Of a DNA stretch of 64,000 nucleotides, positions 1-7,336 are shown in pieces. Source of the DNA: Quadrisphaera setariae (lineage in GTDB: Bacteria; Actinomycetota; Actinomycetes; Actinomycetales; Quadrisphaeraceae); contig NZ_VKAC01000001.1 in the NCBI RefSeq assembly GCF_008041935.1, positions 248,001 through 312,000 of the forward strand, in the 5' to 3' direction. Made by a program: the position numbers and the translations under genes. Numbering within the stretch: position 1 is the first letter of the stretch; the number at the start of each line of letters is the position of its first letter. Under the pieces are notes generated by a model. That model did not search any database, was not told where the DNA came from, and was given only the letters and a program-made list of their open reading frames with translations.

Positions 1-716
1 GCCTGCGTGCGCCGGTCGGCGCCCTCGGCGTCGGGCAGCCCCGCCGCCTTGGCCAGCCCGTGCGCGACGTCCACCCGGAACCCGTCCACCCCGAGGTCGA
101 ACCAGAACCGCAGCACGTCGAGCAGCTCCGCGTGCACCTGCGGGTTCGACCAGTCGAGGTCGGGCTGCTCGGGGGCGAACAGGTGCAGGTACCACTCGCC
201 GGGCTCCCCGGTGGCGGGGTCGGTCGACCGGGTCCACGCCGGGCCCCGGAAGGAGGAGTCCCAGTCGTTCGGGGGCTCTGCGCCCGGCCCGTCGTCACCG
301 TCGCGCCCCGGGCGGAACAGGTACCGCGCCCGCGCCGACTCGTCACCGTCCAGCGCCGCGCGGAACCACGGGTGGGCGTCGGAGGTGTGGTTGGGGACGA
401 CGTCGAGCAGCACGCGCATCCCCAGCGCGTGCGCCTCGTCGACGAAGGCCCGCGCCTCCTCCAGCGTCCCGTAGGCCGGGTCGACGTCGCGGTAGTCGGC
501 CACGTCGTAGCCGGCGTCGACCATCGGTGAGGGGTACCAGGGGTTCACCCACACCGCGTCCACGCCGAGCGCGGCCAGGTGCGGCAGGCGCGCGCGCAGC
601 CCCGCGAGGTCGCCGACGCCGTCGCCGTCGCCGTCCGCGAAGCTGCGCAGCAGCACCTGGTAGACGACCGCCGTCCGCCACCAGTCGCTCGCCGTGCCGG
701 TCTCCGCGCTGCTCAC
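1..716 (-). CDS. GH13 alpha-glucosidase/alpha-amylase family enzyme (3' end outside window)
   Basis: The N-terminal 238 residues of a glycoside hydrolase family 13 enzyme, which hydrolyses or transfers alpha-glucosyl units of malto- or isomalto-oligosaccharides or trehalose. The opening WWRTAVVYQVLLRSFADGDG is the usual start of alpha-glucosidases and trehalose synthases. Conserved region I reads DVVPNH (residues 105-110), and region II, GFRVDVAH (about 211-218), carries the nucleophile Asp. Regions III and IV lie beyond the window edge, so substrate specificity cannot be settled. The GTG start overlaps the TGA of the upstream glycerophosphotransferase gene by 4 bp (GTGA), indicating translational coupling. 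No signal peptide is visible, so it is probably cytoplasmic. Confidence 0.88.
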   Translation of the reverse strand, partial: MSSAETGTASDWWRTAVVYQVLLRSFADGDGDGVGDLAGLRARLPHLAALGVDAVWVNPWYPSPMVDAGYDVADYRDVDPAYGTLEEARAFVDEAHALGMRVLLDVVPNHTSDAHPWFRAALDGDESARARYLFRPGRDGDDGPGAEPPNDWDSSFRGPAWTRSTDPATGEPGEWYLHLFAPEQPDLDWSNPQVHAELLDVLRFWFDLGVDGFRVDVAHGLAKAAGLPDAEGADRRTQ

Positions 717-1831
717 GAGGCGGGGCCGAAGAAGGCGTCCAGCACCCGGTCGGTGGCCCGGCCGTCCTCCAGGGAGCACCACCGCTCGCGGAACGCCGCG
801 TACTGCCCCTGGAACGCCGAGGCGACGCCCGGCAGGTCGCCGAGGGCCTCGGCCAGCTCGTGCGGTCGCGTCAGCAGCGGCCCGGGGCCCTCGCCGCGCA
901 GGTCGAAGGTGAAGCCGCGCAGCACGTCGCGGTACCTGTCCAGGTCGTAGGCGTAGAGCACCACCGGGCGCCCGGTGACCGCGAAGTCGAACATCGAGGA
1001 GGAGTAGTCGGTGACCAGCGCGTCGGCCGCCAGGTACAGCTCGGCGACGTCGGGGTGGTTCGAGGCGTCGACCACCCGCGGGTCGCGGGACAGCGTGAGC
1101 CGGTCGGCCACGTAGTAGTGCAGCCGCAGCACGAGCACCACGTCGTCGCCGAGGGCGTCGAGCAGCTCGGGCACGTCGAAGCCCAGCGGCAGGTCGCCGG
1201 AGCCGTTCGCCTCGTCGTCGCGGTAGGTCGGGGCCAGCAGCACCGCCGTCGCCCCCTCGGGGATGCCGAGCTGGGAGCGCACGGCCGCCCGGCGCTCGCC
1301 GGCGTCGGGCGCGGAGAGCACGTCGTTGCGGGGGTAGCCGGTCTCGAGCACCTCGCCGTCGTAGGCGAACGCCTCCCGCAGCAGCCGCGTCGCCTCCGGG
1401 CTGGGTGTGACGAGGGCGTCCCAGCGGGCGATGTCGGCGTCGAGCTCGGCGAGCACGGCCTCGGAGGGCAGCGAGGCGGCGCTGCGGTGGATGCGCTTGA
1501 GCGGTGTGCCGTGCCAGGTCTGCAGGAAGCGCGGCTCGCCCTCCGGGCGCCCCGCGGGCCAGGGGTCCAGCGTCACGTGGCAGTTGGCGACGACGACGTC
1601 GGCCGCGGCCAGCGCCTCCGCGCACGCCGCGCTGCGGACCGGCACGGTCCGCACCCCTTCGGGGAAGGCGCTGGTGTGGCGGGGGTCGGCCATCCAGACG
1701 TGGTGCCACCCGGCGCCCTCGTCGAGGCCGCGGGCGAGCAGGCCCTCGTGCAGGGCGCGCGGGTTGTCGGCGTAGCGACCGTTGAAGGCGTTCCACACGA
1801 CGGTGGTGGGGCGTGGGGCTGAGGACACCAC
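713..1831 (-). CDS. CDP-glycerol glycerophosphotransferase family protein
   Basis: A protein of about 372 residues of the TagF/TagB family, which transfers glycerol- or ribitol-phosphate from a CDP-activated donor onto a cell-wall or exopolymer acceptor at the inner membrane face. Family landmarks are TWHGTPLKRI (105-114), ETGYPRNDVL, LLAPTYRD, LVLRLHYYVADR and the C-terminal nucleotide-binding segment DALVTDYSSSMFDFAV followed by RPVVLYAYDLDRYRD. The length equals a single catalytic domain without the long N-terminal extension of large TagF enzymes. The start is one of two adjacent GTG codons (1831 or 1828); the frame stays open upstream, but that part is low-complexity antisense to the divergent ATP-grasp gene. 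It is coupled to the GH13 gene, suggesting a shared role in envelope glycopolymer or sugar metabolism (inference). Confidence 0.82.
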   Translation of the reverse strand: MVSSAPRPTTVVWNAFNGRYADNPRALHEGLLARGLDEGAGWHHVWMADPRHTSAFPEGVRTVPVRSAACAEALAAADVVVANCHVTLDPWPAGRPEGEPRFLQTWHGTPLKRIHRSAASLPSEAVLAELDADIARWDALVTPSPEATRLLREAFAYDGEVLETGYPRNDVLSAPDAGERRAAVRSQLGIPEGATAVLLAPTYRDDEANGSGDLPLGFDVPELLDALGDDVVLVLRLHYYVADRLTLSRDPRVVDASNHPDVAELYLAADALVTDYSSSMFDFAVTGRPVVLYAYDLDRYRDVLRGFTFDLRGEGPGPLLTRPHELAEALGDLPGVASAFQGQYAAFRERWCSLEDGRATDRVLDAFFGPAS

Positions 1832-1909
1832 CCCGATGCTGCAGCGCCGGAGCCGATCGCGCCGGTCGAAGGTGGCGCCGGGCGCGCCGGGGCCGCCAGG
1901 ATCGGCCGC

Positions 1910-2800
1910 GTGCTGCTCCTCGTGCCCTGCGACCCCGTCGACCCCCGCCGACCCGACGAGCACTTCGCCGCCGAGGCCCGCGCCGCCCGCGAGGCGGGCG
2001 CGGCCGTGGCCCTGGTCGACCACGACGCGCTGGCCCGCGGTGACGCCGCCGAGGGCGTGCGCCGCGTCCGGCGCGCGGCCCTCGAGGACGACGACGCCGC
2101 GGACGCCGTCTACCGCGGCTGGATGCTGCGCACCGAGCACTACGACGGCCTGGCGGAGGCCCTCACCGCACGCGGCGTGCGGCTGCGGACGTCGGCCGAG
2201 CAGTACCGCCGCGCCCACGAGCTGCCCGGGTGGCTCGACGCGCTGGCGCCGGTGACGCCCCTGACGCGCTGGACCACCGGCTCCGACCTCGACGACGTCG
2301 TCGCGGCCGGCGCCGCGCTGGGGGCGGGACCCGCGGTGCTGCGCGACTGGACCAAGTCCCTCAAGCACTCCTGGGACGAGGCCGCCTTCGTGCCCGACGC
2401 CGCCGACGCCGCTGCCGTCCGGAAGGTCGCGTCGCGCTTCCTGCAGCTGCGCGGCGACGACCTCGCCGGCGGGCTGGTGCTGCGCCGCTTCGAGCGATTC
2501 ACGGGTCCGGAGACCCGCACGTGGTGGACCACCGGCCCCGGCGGCACGCGCTGCGCGCTGCTCACGCCCCACCCCGACGACGACGGCGAGGTGCACGGCG
2601 AGGTGGACCCCGACCTGTCCGCGGTGGAGCCGCTGGTGCGTGGCCTCGCGCTGCCGTTCGTGAGCGTCGACGTCGTCCTGCGGGACGACGGCGCCTGGCG
2701 CGTGGTGGAGCTGGGCGACGGCCAGGTCAGCGACCGCCCCCGCTCCACCGACGCGGTGGCCCTGGTGGCCGCCCTGCTCGCCGCCGCCCCCCGTCCATGA
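1910..2800 (+). CDS. ATP-grasp domain-containing protein (DUF4343-like)
   Basis: A 296-residue protein starting at GTG 1910. The C-terminal half looks like an ATP-grasp fold of the DUF4343 type: LRDWTKSLKHSWDEAAFV (a lysine-containing nucleotide-binding strand), GLVLRRFERF, PFVSVDVVLRDDGAWRVVELGDGQVSDRP with the acidic metal-binding E-x-G-D-G-Q, and a terminal helix. Such enzymes join a carboxylate to an amine using ATP, but the substrate here is unknown. The gene is divergent from the glycerophosphotransferase gene 78 bp away and ends inside a dispersed CCATGATCACGG element that supplies its TGA stop. It is convergent with the PmbA/TldE gene. Confidence 0.68.
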   Translation: MLLLVPCDPVDPRRPDEHFAAEARAAREAGAAVALVDHDALARGDAAEGVRRVRRAALEDDDAADAVYRGWMLRTEHYDGLAEALTARGVRLRTSAEQYRRAHELPGWLDALAPVTPLTRWTTGSDLDDVVAAGAALGAGPAVLRDWTKSLKHSWDEAAFVPDAADAAAVRKVASRFLQLRGDDLAGGLVLRRFERFTGPETRTWWTTGPGGTRCALLTPHPDDDGEVHGEVDPDLSAVEPLVRGLALPFVSVDVVLRDDGAWRVVELGDGQVSDRPRSTDAVALVAALLAAAPRP

Positions 2801-2815
2801 TCACGGTTGGGAGGG
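2795..2815. repeat. Dispersed CCRTGATCACGG element, copy 1
   Basis: CCATGATCACGG followed by TTGGGAGGG. The TGA of the ATP-grasp gene (2798-2800) lies inside the element, and the convergent PmbA gene ends one base beyond it. Related copies are at 5893, 10324, 14951, 51707, 55212 and 55243. Confidence 0.6.
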
Positions 2816-4273
2816 TCAGGTGGCGGCGCCTCCGGTGATGTTCCAGCGCGCCAGCCGCAGCGCGGGGACGACGACGCGCGCCGTGCCCGCGGCCCCGAAC
2901 GTCAGCGCGCGCGGCAGCGCCTCGGCGCCCGACCCGACCGCCACGGCCCCCGGGGCGAGCGCCTCCAGGTAGGACTGGGTGAACCGCAGCACGCCCACCG
3001 GTCCGACCACCTCGCCGTCGCGCACGAGGAACGTCCCGTTGCGCGTCAGCCCGGTCCACACCGAGCGCCTGGCCTCCGCGAGCCGCGTGTACCAGAGGTC
3101 GCACACGAGCAGCCCGTGCTCCAGACCGGCGACCAGGTCGTCGACCGAGCCACCGCCGCCGGGGGAGAGCACCGGCGCCTGCGCGACCGGCCCCCAGGTG
3201 TCGCTGGCGTCGTGGGCGCCCGCGGTCGTCGGCAGGGCGGGGAGGCCGCTGCGCGTCGCGGCCAGGGCCGCGACGGTGCGCCGGTCGGTGGTGACGGCGC
3301 GGGGCACGCCGTCGCGCACCAGCTCGGTGAGGCGTCCGGGGGTGCCCTCGGTGTCGAAGGGGAGCGCGGTCGAGCTCGGGTGGAGCGGGTCGTCCACGAG
3401 CGTGAGCGCCGGGTCGAGCTGCTGCTCGCCGAGCCGGACCCCGCTCGTCCCCTCGACGAGCCCCCGCCCGCTGAAGGTGGAGCTGAGCAGCCCGGCGACG
3501 ACGTCGAGCACCGCTGACGGCTCCAGCACCACGGGCAGCTCACCGCGCCGCAGCGGCTGGGCGGGCGCGGCCTGCGCCCGGGCGCGGCGGGCGGCTCGCG
3601 CCCCCAGCGCGGCGGCGTCGAGGTCGGCCAGTGACCGGGAGACGGCCCGGCCCACGCCGTCGGCGCGGAAGGAGGCGTCTCCCGACGGCCCGGGTGAGCC
3701 GTCGAGGCCGGACGCGGGCAGGGCGCGCGCGATGCCGTCGACCACGGCCCCCGTGGACGCGGCGCGGGCGTGCAGCCCGGCGGTGTCGGCCACCGCGCTG
3801 GTCAGCAGGGTGGTCTGCGCGTAGCCGGCGGTCTCCAGGCCACCCGCCGCTTCGACGAACGCCGCCACGAGCGCGGCGCGCTCGGCAGGGCCCGCCGCGG
3901 CGGTGGCGTCGTCGGGCCCGGCGCCGCTGGCCGCGGGGCCGGGCCCGGTCAGCCCGGGCCAGGCCGCGTCGCGCGGGCTCAGCCGCGCGGCGGCCAGCGC
4001 GGTGGAGACCAGGTCGGCGAGCGCCGTCGTCGTCGTCCTCGTGGTGGAGACGGACGCGCTGCGGCCGCCGTCGAGCGCGACGCGCAGGTGCACCGTGGTC
4101 CTGTCGTCCTCGGTGTTCTGGTGGATCCCCGAGCCGGCGAAGCGCGTGAGCGCCAGGCGGTGGTGGTCGGCGCGGGCGGTTGCCTCGACCGCCCCGCCGC
4201 CCTGGCGGCGGACCTCGTCGAGCACCCGCTCGACGACCGCGTCGAGCTGCTCGTCCGTCCCCGGGGCGCTCAT
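2816..4273 (-). CDS. TldE/PmbA-family metalloprotease-like subunit
   Basis: A 485-residue homologue of TldE (PmbA), partner of TldD in the cytoplasmic TldD/TldE protease that in E. coli trims unfolded peptides, matures microcin B17 and degrades the CcdA antitoxin. It has the expected fold markers: RFAGSGIHQN near the N terminus, the middle LPVVLEPSAVLDVVAGLLSSTFSG, the TLVDDPLHPSSTALPFDTEGTP segment and the C-terminal GLLVCDLWYTRL...WTGLTRNGTFLVRDGEVVGPV. Like other TldE subunits it lacks an HExxxH motif. The ATG start at 4273 overlaps the TGA of tldD by 4 bp (ATGA), as expected for an obligate heteromer. There is an Ala/Gly-rich low-complexity stretch around residues 115-140. Confidence 0.9.
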   Translation of the reverse strand: MSAPGTDEQLDAVVERVLDEVRRQGGGAVEATARADHHRLALTRFAGSGIHQNTEDDRTTVHLRVALDGGRSASVSTTRTTTTALADLVSTALAAARLSPRDAAWPGLTGPGPAASGAGPDDATAAAGPAERAALVAAFVEAAGGLETAGYAQTTLLTSAVADTAGLHARAASTGAVVDGIARALPASGLDGSPGPSGDASFRADGVGRAVSRSLADLDAAALGARAARRARAQAAPAQPLRRGELPVVLEPSAVLDVVAGLLSSTFSGRGLVEGTSGVRLGEQQLDPALTLVDDPLHPSSTALPFDTEGTPGRLTELVRDGVPRAVTTDRRTVAALAATRSGLPALPTTAGAHDASDTWGPVAQAPVLSPGGGGSVDDLVAGLEHGLLVCDLWYTRLAEARRSVWTGLTRNGTFLVRDGEVVGPVGVLRFTQSYLEALAPGAVAVGSGAEALPRALTFGAAGTARVVVPALRLARWNITGGAAT

Positions 4274-5841
4274 CCGCGCACCCCCACCCGCACCCCGGTG
4301 AACCGGGCGGGCGCGGCCCCGTGGCCGGTGTGCCCGACCTGGCCCGGCTGCCCCTTGCCGCAGTTGGGCGTGCCCCAGGCCCGCCACTCGCCGGGCTCGC
4401 GGCCGGCCAGCATGTCGAGGCTGTTCCAGAACACCGGGCCGGTGCCCGTGTAGGAGGGGTTGCGCAGCATCCGGCCGCGCTTGCCGGCCCTCACCTCCCA
4501 GCCGATCTCGCAGCCGAACTGGAAGTCGAGCCGCTTGTCGTCGATCGACCAGGACCGGTTGTGCTCCATGAGCACGCCGTCGTCGGTGGCGGCCACGAGC
4601 TCCTCCAGCGAGTGCGGGCCGGGCTCGAGGCCCACGTTGGTCATGCGGACCATCGGCAGGCGGCCGTAGCCGTCGGCGCGCACGGAGCCGGCGTGGTCGT
4701 ACCCGGCCAGCGCGGCGGAGTCCCGTCCGGCCAGCACGCCCGTCCAGGTCCCGTTCCGCACGGCGTCGCGCGGGGCGGCGGGCGTGCCCTCGTCGTCGTA
4801 GCCGAACGAGCCGAGCGCGCCCGGGATGGTCGGGTCGATGGTGATGTTCATGAGCTCCGAGCCGAAGCGCAGGTCGCCCAGGCGCGACAGGTCCAGCCAG
4901 GAGGTGCCGGCGTAGGCCGCCTCCCACCCGAGGATGCGGTCCAGCTCGATGGCGTGGCCGACCGACTCGTGGATCTGCAGGCTCATCTGCTCCCCGCCGA
5001 GCAGGAGGGTGGTCTCCGTGCTCGGGCACAGCGGCGCGCTGAGCAGGGCGGCGGCCTCCTCCGCGATCCGGTCGGCGTGGGCGGGCAGGTCGAGCTCGTC
5101 GACCAGCTCCCAGCCGCGGGTGCCGTACTGGCCGCGGAAGGCCGGGTAGGAGCGGCGCTGCACCTCGTGCTCGCCCAGGGCCAGGCAGTGCATGCCGGCG
5201 CCGGTCTCGCGCACGTGCTGCCCGACGCGCGCACCCTCGCTGGAGACGTAGGCGGTGCGGGTGTCCCACGCCGCGGACAGCGCCTCGGCGACGCCGATGA
5301 CGGAGCCGCCGGCCGCGCGCATCGCCTGCGTCACGCCCACGAGGAGGTCGGCCTTCTCGGCCAGCGGGACGTCGAACGGGTCGCGCGCGCAGCCGCTGGC
5401 CCAGCCGCCGCGCTGCGGCGGCACGGGCAGCAGCTCGACGCGTCGCTGACCGTGAGCTCCGGGGGAGCGGACCGCGGCGCTCGCCCGGGCGACGGCGACG
5501 GCGCGCTCACCGGTGGCCCGCGCGTCGCGCTCGCCGGTCGGGTCGGCCAGCGCGGCGAAGCCCCAGCCGTCACCGACCAGCGCGCGCACGCCGATGCCCG
5601 CCTCGGTGGTCTGGGACAGCTGGCGCAGGTCGCCGTCGCGGGCGGTCAGCGCCTCGTGGCGCCGGTCGACCACGCGCGCGTCGGCGAAGCGGGCGCCCGC
5701 GGCGAGCGCGGCCTCGACGGCCGCAGCCGCGAGGTCGAACGCCGCGGACGGGACGGCCGCGGGCGGGTCGGGGGTGGCGGTGGGCGGTGGTGTCGCCGTC
5801 GACGCGCCGGCTGTGCTGGCAGGGCTGGCTGTGCTGAGCAT
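4270..5841 (-). CDS. tldD: TldD-family metalloprotease
   Basis: A 523-residue protein carrying the zinc-binding HESVGH (residues 291-296, the HExxxH of TldD) within SLQIHESVGHAIELDRI. The conserved C-terminal cysteine region reads GTPNCGKGQPGQ, and FQFGCEIGWEV lies before it. It forms a complex with the TldE-like product of the overlapping downstream gene and acts on unstructured peptides in the cytoplasm. The Pro/Thr-rich N terminus (residues 1-33) is longer than in enterobacterial TldD; an internal start cannot be excluded because no clear Shine-Dalgarno sequence precedes ATG 5841. The 57 bp to the upstream regulator gene contain another CCRTGATCACGG element. Confidence 0.92.
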   Translation of the reverse strand: MLSTASPASTAGASTATPPPTATPDPPAAVPSAAFDLAAAAVEAALAAGARFADARVVDRRHEALTARDGDLRQLSQTTEAGIGVRALVGDGWGFAALADPTGERDARATGERAVAVARASAAVRSPGAHGQRRVELLPVPPQRGGWASGCARDPFDVPLAEKADLLVGVTQAMRAAGGSVIGVAEALSAAWDTRTAYVSSEGARVGQHVRETGAGMHCLALGEHEVQRRSYPAFRGQYGTRGWELVDELDLPAHADRIAEEAAALLSAPLCPSTETTLLLGGEQMSLQIHESVGHAIELDRILGWEAAYAGTSWLDLSRLGDLRFGSELMNITIDPTIPGALGSFGYDDEGTPAAPRDAVRNGTWTGVLAGRDSAALAGYDHAGSVRADGYGRLPMVRMTNVGLEPGPHSLEELVAATDDGVLMEHNRSWSIDDKRLDFQFGCEIGWEVRAGKRGRMLRNPSYTGTGPVFWNSLDMLAGREPGEWRAWGTPNCGKGQPGQVGHTGHGAAPARFTGVRVGVRG

Positions 5842-5892
5842 CGCCTCCCACCCTGCCCCCGACGTGTCCGGGCGGCACCCCCACCCCTCCGG

Positions 5893-5912
5893 CCGTGATC
5901 ACGGCGGGAGGG
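5893..5912. repeat. Dispersed CCRTGATCACGG element, copy 2
   Basis: CCGTGATCACGG, a perfect 12-bp palindrome, followed by CGGGAGGG. It contains the stop codon (5901-5899, minus strand) of the GAF-domain regulator. Confidence 0.6.
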
Positions 5913-7125
5913 TGGTGCAGGGGGCGGCCAGGCGGTAGGGCTGGTGCGCGAGCAGCGGGCCGAGGGCCCGGCGCAGCCGCGACAGCTCCGCCCGCACCGT
6001 GACCGTCCGGCCGGCGTCGCCGAAGACCTCCGCCGCCAGCTGCGCGGCGCTCAGCCCCTCCGGGTGCGCCGCCAGCGCCGCCACCAGCTCCGTGTGCCGC
6101 GGGGTGAGCCGGTGCTCCCACGCGCGGTCGTCGCCGGCCACCCGCAGCCGCGCCGGGCTCGAGCGCAGGTCCAGCACCACGCCGGTGGCGCTCACGCCGT
6201 CGTCATCAGTCCCCGGGGCCGCAGCGCTCGAGCGCGGGCGCAGCAGCCAGCCGCCCGGCAGCGGCTCCGCGGTCCACGCCCCCAGCGACGGCAGCCACAG
6301 CGCACCGGGCTGCAGCCCCGCCGGCAGCCACACCCGGCCGGGCACCTCCACGCCGCGCGCCGCCGCGGTGGCGCCGTCAGGCGCGACGACGACGGCGGGC
6401 CCGCCCACCCGCGCCAGCACCGGCTCCGCCACCTCGCGCAGCACCGCCAGGCGCGCGTCGGACTCCGCGCGCAGCTCGAGCTCCACCAGCCGGGCCACGG
6501 CGTCGACCAGCGAGACGGTGCTCTGGTGCACGGTGTGCGCGGGGCCCGACAGGTCCACCACGCCCAGCGGGGCGCGGGTCACCGGGTCGTGCAGGGGAGC
6601 AGCGGCGCACGTCCACGGCGTGTGCGACTCCGCGTAGTGCTCCGCGCCGAAGACGTGCACCGCCTCGCCCGTGACGATCGAGGTGCCGATGGCGTTGGTG
6701 CCCACGCTGGACTCGTCCCACGCGGACCCCTCCACGAAGCCGAGCCGGTCGGCGCGGTGGCGCACGTCCGGGCCGCCCTCGCGCCACAGGACCCGGCCCT
6801 CGTCGTCGGCGACCACCATGATCTGCCCGGCGGCCTCCGCCGCAGGCAGCAGCCGCGTGCGCAGCAGCGGCATGAGCGGCTCCAGGCCGCTGGCGGCGCG
6901 GCGCTGCGCGAGGTCACCGCCGTCCAGCGGCGGCACCTCAGCCGCCCGCCCGGGGTCGAGGCCGTTCCGCCGCGCGCGCCGCCACGAGGCGCCGATGACC
7001 GTGCGCACCGCCTGCGGCGGCCCCTCGCCCGCCAGGGCCCGCAGCCTCACGCGGTGCAGCGCCCGGGCGTGCTCGCGCGGGTCGCTGCCCGCAGGCAGGG
7101 CGCTCTGACCAGCGGCGTGCGTCAC
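5899..7125 (-). CDS. GAF-domain transcriptional regulator, AcoR-like without AAA+ domain
   Basis: A 408-residue predicted regulator. Residues about 20-230 resemble the N-terminal sensor part of acetoin-type (AcoR) activators: VIGASWRRARRNGLDP, then a GAF domain with RADRLGFVEGSAWDESSVGTNAIGTSIVTGEAVHVFGAEHYAESHTPWTCAAAPLHDPVT (read as separate blocks). The sigma-54 AAA+ module is absent. Instead the C terminus (about 345-405) is a winged helix-turn-helix, HRLTPRHTELVAALAAHPEG...AAEVFG...VTVRAELSRLRRALG. It is divergent from the monooxygenase/ADH operon across 211 bp holding three direct repeats, so it probably controls that operon in response to an alcohol- or ketone-like ligand (inference). 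GTG 7125 follows GGAGGT at unusually short spacing. Confidence 0.8.
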   Translation of the reverse strand: MTHAAGQSALPAGSDPREHARALHRVRLRALAGEGPPQAVRTVIGASWRRARRNGLDPGRAAEVPPLDGGDLAQRRAASGLEPLMPLLRTRLLPAAEAAGQIMVVADDEGRVLWREGGPDVRHRADRLGFVEGSAWDESSVGTNAIGTSIVTGEAVHVFGAEHYAESHTPWTCAAAPLHDPVTRAPLGVVDLSGPAHTVHQSTVSLVDAVARLVELELRAESDARLAVLREVAEPVLARVGGPAVVVAPDGATAAARGVEVPGRVWLPAGLQPGALWLPSLGAWTAEPLPGGWLLRPRSSAAAPGTDDDGVSATGVVLDLRSSPARLRVAGDDRAWEHRLTPRHTELVAALAAHPEGLSAAQLAAEVFGDAGRTVTVRAELSRLRRALGPLLAHQPYRLAAPCTTLPP

Positions 7126-7210
7126 GTGACCTCCGGTGCGGCCCGCCGGCTCCTCCTCGGACCGGTCGCGCGGCAGGTCCAGCGTGCGGCCGGTCGCGGT
7201 CCGCCGTCCA

Positions 7211-7248
7211 GGGGCTGCAGCCCCGGCTGCAACCCCCGCTGCAACCCC
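7211..7248. promoter_or_regulatory. Three GCTGCARCCCC direct repeats, 12-bp period (candidate operator)
   Basis: GCTGCAGCCCC at 7214-7224, GCTGCAACCCC at 7226-7236 and GCTGCAACCCC at 7238-7248 repeat with an exact 12-bp period. The first is also the right part of a 14-bp palindrome GGGGCTGCAGCCCC (7211-7224). They sit midway in the divergent region between the GAF regulator (start 7125) and the monooxygenase (start 7337), where an operator for either gene would be expected. Confidence 0.5.
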
Positions 7249-7336
7249 TGCGCGCAGCCGGCCGGCCGGAGCAGCCTCGTGGCGTCGCCGCCGGCAGCGG
7301 AGCCGGTGGCAGTCCACCAGCGGGAGGCGCTCACCG

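Noticed and set aside
1832-2596. N-terminal extension of the glycerophosphotransferase frame
   Set aside because: Antisense to the ATP-grasp gene, low-complexity and beyond the normal family start.
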